A DNA stretch of 9,920 nucleotides, taken from assembly GCA_001942045.1 (NCBI GenBank), contig MSTD01000061.1:1-9920 (forward strand). The letters are read 5' to 3'. This DNA comes from Mycolicibacterium porcinum. GTDB lineage: Bacteria > Actinomycetota > Actinomycetes > Mycobacteriales > Mycobacteriaceae. The notes below the pieces were generated by a model. It searched no databases. It was not told where the DNA came from and worked only from the letters and a program-made list of their open reading frames with translations. Position numbers and translations under genes: made by a program. Shown piece after piece: positions 7,981 to 9,920 of this stretch; within the stretch, counting starts at the first letter, position 1; the number at the start of each line of letters is the position of its first letter.

Positions 7981-8037
7981 CGAAAGTGACGGTATGGCTG
8001 TTACCGAGGCGGCGGAACGACCGCGGCGTCACTTTCG
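7981..8037 (-). terminator. Inverted repeat at 3' end of the MocR gene
   Basis: CGAAAGTGACG (7981-7991) and its exact complement CGTCACTTTCG (8027-8037) form an 11-bp perfect inverted repeat with a 35-bp spacer. The right arm includes the stop codon and last codons of the regulator gene. In RNA it could form a stem that ends the regulator transcript, but the loop is long and no U-tract follows. It may instead be a protein-binding site or a dispersed extragenic repeat. The rest of the 166-bp gap (7863-8028) holds only the candidate nnr promoter. Confidence 0.35.
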
Positions 8038-9438
8038 CGTGATCCGCGCAATCGTGGCCGCCGCGTCGCGCAACCGGTCCGGCGGATGCGACGCGTATCC
8101 GAGAACCAGGCCGGGCGGTCCGGGCAGCCGCCGGTGCCACGACAGCGGATGCACGAGGACACCTGCGTCGCGCAAATCATTCGACAGCGCAACGTCATCG
8201 ACGCCCTCGGGCAACGTGACGAGCAGGTGCAGACCGGCGGCGACACCGCTCACGGTCACCCCGGGCAGTGCCGCGGTCAGCACCTCCAGCAGAGCGTCAC
8301 GCCGGGCCCGGTGCCGCGCCCGCACCAGCCGCACGTGCCGGTCGTATTCGCCTGACTCGAGCAACCGGGCGAGCACCAGCTGCGGGAGGGTCGGGCTGCC
8401 GAGGTCGGTGGCGTGCTTGGCCGCGACCAGGCCGGGTTGCCGCCGCGCAGGCGCGACTACCCACCCCAGGCGCAGCGCGGGCGCCAGGCTCTTCGAGGTG
8501 CTCCCGGCATACGCGATGCGATCGGGCGCCGACGGGTGCATGGCCGGCACGGGTGCCCGGTCATAGCGGTATTCGGCGTCGTAGTCGTCCTCGATGATCA
8601 GCTCCCCGTCCCATTCGAGCAGCTCGCGACGCCGGTGCGGGCCCAGCACCACGCCTGTTGGGAACTGATGCGCCGGGGTGAGGAAGACGGTGGGTGCGCC
8701 GGTGGCGGCCAACTCGGTGACGCGGATGCCGTCGTCGTCGACGGGAACCGGCACCGGCTGCAGACCCCAGTACTCGAGTTCGTCGACCGCCCCGCGAGAA
8801 CCGGGATCTTCCACCGCGATCGCGTCCAGGCCCTCCCCACGCAACTGCTGGGCCAGGAGCGCAACGGCTTGGGCGACGCCGGCGACCACCAGGATGTCGT
8901 CGGGATCGATCCGCAGGCCACGGGTCCGGCCGAGCCACGGGGCGAGTGCGGCGCGCAGCCGCGGATGGCCGCGAGGATCGCCATAGCCCAGGTCTTCCGG
9001 CGAGGTCTCGGCCAGCACCGCGCGCTCGGCACGCAGCCACGTGCTGCGCGGAAATGCCGACAGGTCGGGCACTCCCGGCGAGAGGTCGATTCCCTGACCG
9101 ACCGGCAGGCGGGGGCGCGGCAGCCGTGACACCTCTGGCGCCGGTGCCGGGCGCCGCGGCCGTGGCCGCACCGGCTGCGTGAGTATGTGGGTGCCACCGC
9201 CTGCGTGCCCGCTGACCAAACCTTCGTCGGCGAGGCGCCGATAGGCCTCGACGACCACACCTCGTGATACCGCGAGTTCGCTCGCCAGCACCCGGGTGGG
9301 CGGAAAGCGGGTGCCCGGGGCGAGCTTGCCGGCTGCGATCGCGGTGCGCAGCGCGTCGGCGAGCCAGTCGGTCAGCCCCCTCGCCGGGGCGGTCGACGGG
9401 TCAAGTTGCAGGAAGTCCGCGCCCGCGGTTTGGTCCAT
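8029..9438 (-). CDS. MocR-family regulator (GntR-type winged helix + aminotransferase-like domain)
   Basis: A 469-residue PLP-binding transcription factor of the MocR/GabR/PdxR type. The N-terminal winged helix-turn-helix (about 20-83) includes LTDWLADALRTAI, PPTRVLASELAVSRGVVVEA and the wing SGHAGGGTHI. A proline/arginine-rich linker (about 88-112) joins it to a fold-type I aminotransferase-like domain (about 115-469). That domain has GYGDPRGHPRLRAAL (151-165), the PLP-ring aspartate region IIEDDYDAEYRYD (281-293) and the PLP lysine K316 in GSTSKSLAP, with R323 nearby. MocR proteins use PLP or a PLP adduct as effector rather than catalysing transamination. The start ATG 9438-9436 gives MDQTAGADFLQLDPS. 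A frame extending 54 codons further would run into the divergent gene and is not supported. It is divergent from an EamA transporter across a 58-bp gap with repeated half-sites, so it probably controls that gene and itself. The effector is unknown. Confidence 0.93.
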   Translation of the reverse strand: MDQTAGADFLQLDPSTAPARGLTDWLADALRTAIAAGKLAPGTRFPPTRVLASELAVSRGVVVEAYRRLADEGLVSGHAGGGTHILTQPVRPRPRRPAPAPEVSRLPRPRLPVGQGIDLSPGVPDLSAFPRSTWLRAERAVLAETSPEDLGYGDPRGHPRLRAALAPWLGRTRGLRIDPDDILVVAGVAQAVALLAQQLRGEGLDAIAVEDPGSRGAVDELEYWGLQPVPVPVDDDGIRVTELAATGAPTVFLTPAHQFPTGVVLGPHRRRELLEWDGELIIEDDYDAEYRYDRAPVPAMHPSAPDRIAYAGSTSKSLAPALRLGWVVAPARRQPGLVAAKHATDLGSPTLPQLVLARLLESGEYDRHVRLVRARHRARRDALLEVLTAALPGVTVSGVAAGLHLLVTLPEGVDDVALSNDLRDAGVLVHPLSWHRRLPGPPGLVLGYASHPPDRLRDAAATIARITRK

Positions 9439-9476
9439 GACAGATGTCCAAACTTGGTCCTGTTTGTTGGACCATA
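9429..9476. promoter_or_regulatory. Divergent operator/promoter between MocR and EamA genes
   Basis: TTGGTCC occurs at 9430-9436 and again at 9454-9460, 24 bp apart in the same orientation. GGACCA at 9469-9474 is the inverted partner of the second copy (8-bp spacer), and a related TGTCCA lies at 9445-9450. The first half-site overlaps the regulator's start codon. On the minus strand TATGGT (9476-9471) fits TANNNT and overlaps the inverted half-site, so a bound regulator could repress its own promoter. MocR regulators such as GabR are known to bind clusters of direct repeats. That this protein binds here is inference. Confidence 0.6.
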
Positions 9477-9496
9477 CTGGCGCCAGCATAGGGAGC

Positions 9497-9892
9497 GTGT
9501 CCAGCCCCGCCCATGCCGGCTTCGCCGGCGCCCTCGGCATGATGTTCGTCGGCGGAAGCGTGGCCGTCTCGGCTGCACTCTCCGACGCGCCTCTGCACAC
9601 CGCGCAGGCGTTGCGCTACGGCATCGCCTGCCTGCTGTTGCTCGCATGGGTCCGTTTCACCGGCCAGAGTGTGCGCCGCCCCCGAGGCACCGAGTGGCTC
9701 TGGCTGCTGGGCGTCACCGTCAGCGGCCTGGTGCTGTTCAACGTGGCCCTGGTGTACGGATCGCGCCACGCCGAACCCGCAGTGCTGGCGGTCGCGGTGG
9801 CCTGCGTGCCGCTGGCGCTCGCCATCGCCGGCCCCCTACTCGAAGGGCGCCGCGTCCAGGCACGCGTGGTGGCCGCGGCGCCCTTCGAGTAG
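9497..9892 (+). CDS. EamA/DMT-family transporter, 5' part, disrupted at window end
   Basis: The visible 131 codons encode a very hydrophobic protein with four predicted membrane segments (about residues 9-28, 36-53, 67-87 and 94-115), including 'GSVAVSAAL' and 'TAQALRYGIACLLLLAW'. This pattern is typical of the first half of an EamA (DMT superfamily) metabolite exporter, normally about 280-300 residues with ten segments. The start is taken as GTG at 9497. An AGGGAG lies only one base before it, too close for an ideal Shine-Dalgarno, so the start is uncertain. The frame stays family-like to about codon 125 (RRVQARVVAAA), then enters the right arm of a perfect inverted repeat and stops at TAG 9890-9892. 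That stop is created by reversed sequence, so the true gene probably continues beyond. Its substrate is unknown; pairing with a PLP-binding regulator suggests an amino acid, amine or B6-related compound. Confidence 0.75.
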   Translation: MSSPAHAGFAGALGMMFVGGSVAVSAALSDAPLHTAQALRYGIACLLLLAWVRFTGQSVRRPRGTEWLWLLGVTVSGLVLFNVALVYGSRHAEPAVLAVAVACVPLALAIAGPLLEGRRVQARVVAAAPFE

Positions 9893-9920
9893 GGGGCCGG
9901 CGATGGCGAGCGCCAGCGGC
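9808..9920. repeat. Perfect 47-bp inverted repeat reaching the last base
   Basis: The left arm (9808-9854) and right arm (9874-9920) are exact reverse complements over 47 bases, separated by a 19-base loop (9855-9873). The arm runs to the final base, so its real length may be greater. The left arm encodes the fourth membrane segment of the transporter; the right arm is that segment backwards and brings an early stop. The loop still reads as sensible transporter sequence, so the fold-back point is probably near 9873. Confidence 0.97.

Noticed and set aside
9296..9496. Plus-strand reading frame upstream of the transporter GTG
   Set aside because: It is antisense to the regulator's winged-helix domain and non-hydrophobic; the membrane protein starts only after 9497.
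9439..9600. N-terminal extension of the MocR regulator by 54 codons
   Set aside because: The extension lacks family similarity, runs through the repeat-rich divergent promoter and into the transporter coding region; the conserved N-terminus begins at the ATG 9438.
9808..9920. Inverted repeat as a transcription terminator or mobile-element end
   Set aside because: The arms are coding sequence of the fourth membrane segment, far longer than a terminator stem, with no U-tract, no transposase and no target duplication visible.
1..9920. tRNA, rRNA, CRISPR, insertion sequence, prophage or toxin-antitoxin genes
   Set aside because: No repeat-spacer arrays, cloverleaf sequences, transposase or integrase motifs, or short paired toxin-like genes were seen; nearly all the DNA is occupied by recognised genes.

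Overview
The window reads as the chromosome of a mycobacterium (family Mycobacteriaceae, probably a fast-growing Mycolicibacterium-type species). It is high-GC, tightly packed and uses GTG and TTG starts. Several proteins (Nnr, GadB, Alr, the tsaE-tsaB-rimI-tsaD block) match what I remember of M. tuberculosis proteins in nearly the same order. The species is inferred, not proven. I found no rRNA, tRNA, insertion sequence, prophage or CRISPR array. Almost all coding is on the minus strand, so transcription runs from right to left.

Right to left: (1) 9497-9892 (+) is the 5' part of an EamA/DMT-type membrane transporter, cut off near the window end. (2) 8029-9438 (-) is a MocR-type regulator (GntR-like winged helix plus an aminotransferase-like domain), divergent from the transporter. 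The 58-bp gap between them carries repeated TTGGTCC half-sites, a likely operator for both genes. (3) 7863-8028 is non-coding, with an 11-bp inverted repeat at the regulator's 3' end and a candidate promoter for the next gene. (4) 6450-7862 (-) is nnr, the bifunctional NAD(P)HX epimerase/dehydratase, followed 15 bp later by gadB, glutamate decarboxylase (5052-6434). (5) After a 69-bp gap comes a compact block: alr (alanine racemase, cell wall) - alpha/beta hydrolase with an N-terminal hydrophobic anchor - tsaE - tsaB - rimI - tsaD - a SnoaL/NTF2-like protein running off the left edge.

Every junction from alr to the SnoaL-like gene overlaps by 4 or 8 bp (TTGA, 8 bp, ATGA, ATGA, GTGA, ATGA), which indicates one translationally coupled operon. 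TsaE, TsaB and TsaD are three of the proteins that make the t6A modification of ANN-decoding tRNAs; RimI acetylates protein N-termini. This couples peptidoglycan precursor supply to translation fidelity in one transcript.

The most unusual thing in the sequence is at the right end: a perfect 47-bp inverted repeat (arms 9808-9854 and 9874-9920, 19-bp loop) that runs to the last base and breaks the transporter gene. The simplest reading is a fold-back artefact at a contig end, though a real inverted duplication cannot be excluded. Otherwise the region looks like ordinary housekeeping sequence. I do not see a convincing new biological system, and the findings are modest leads.
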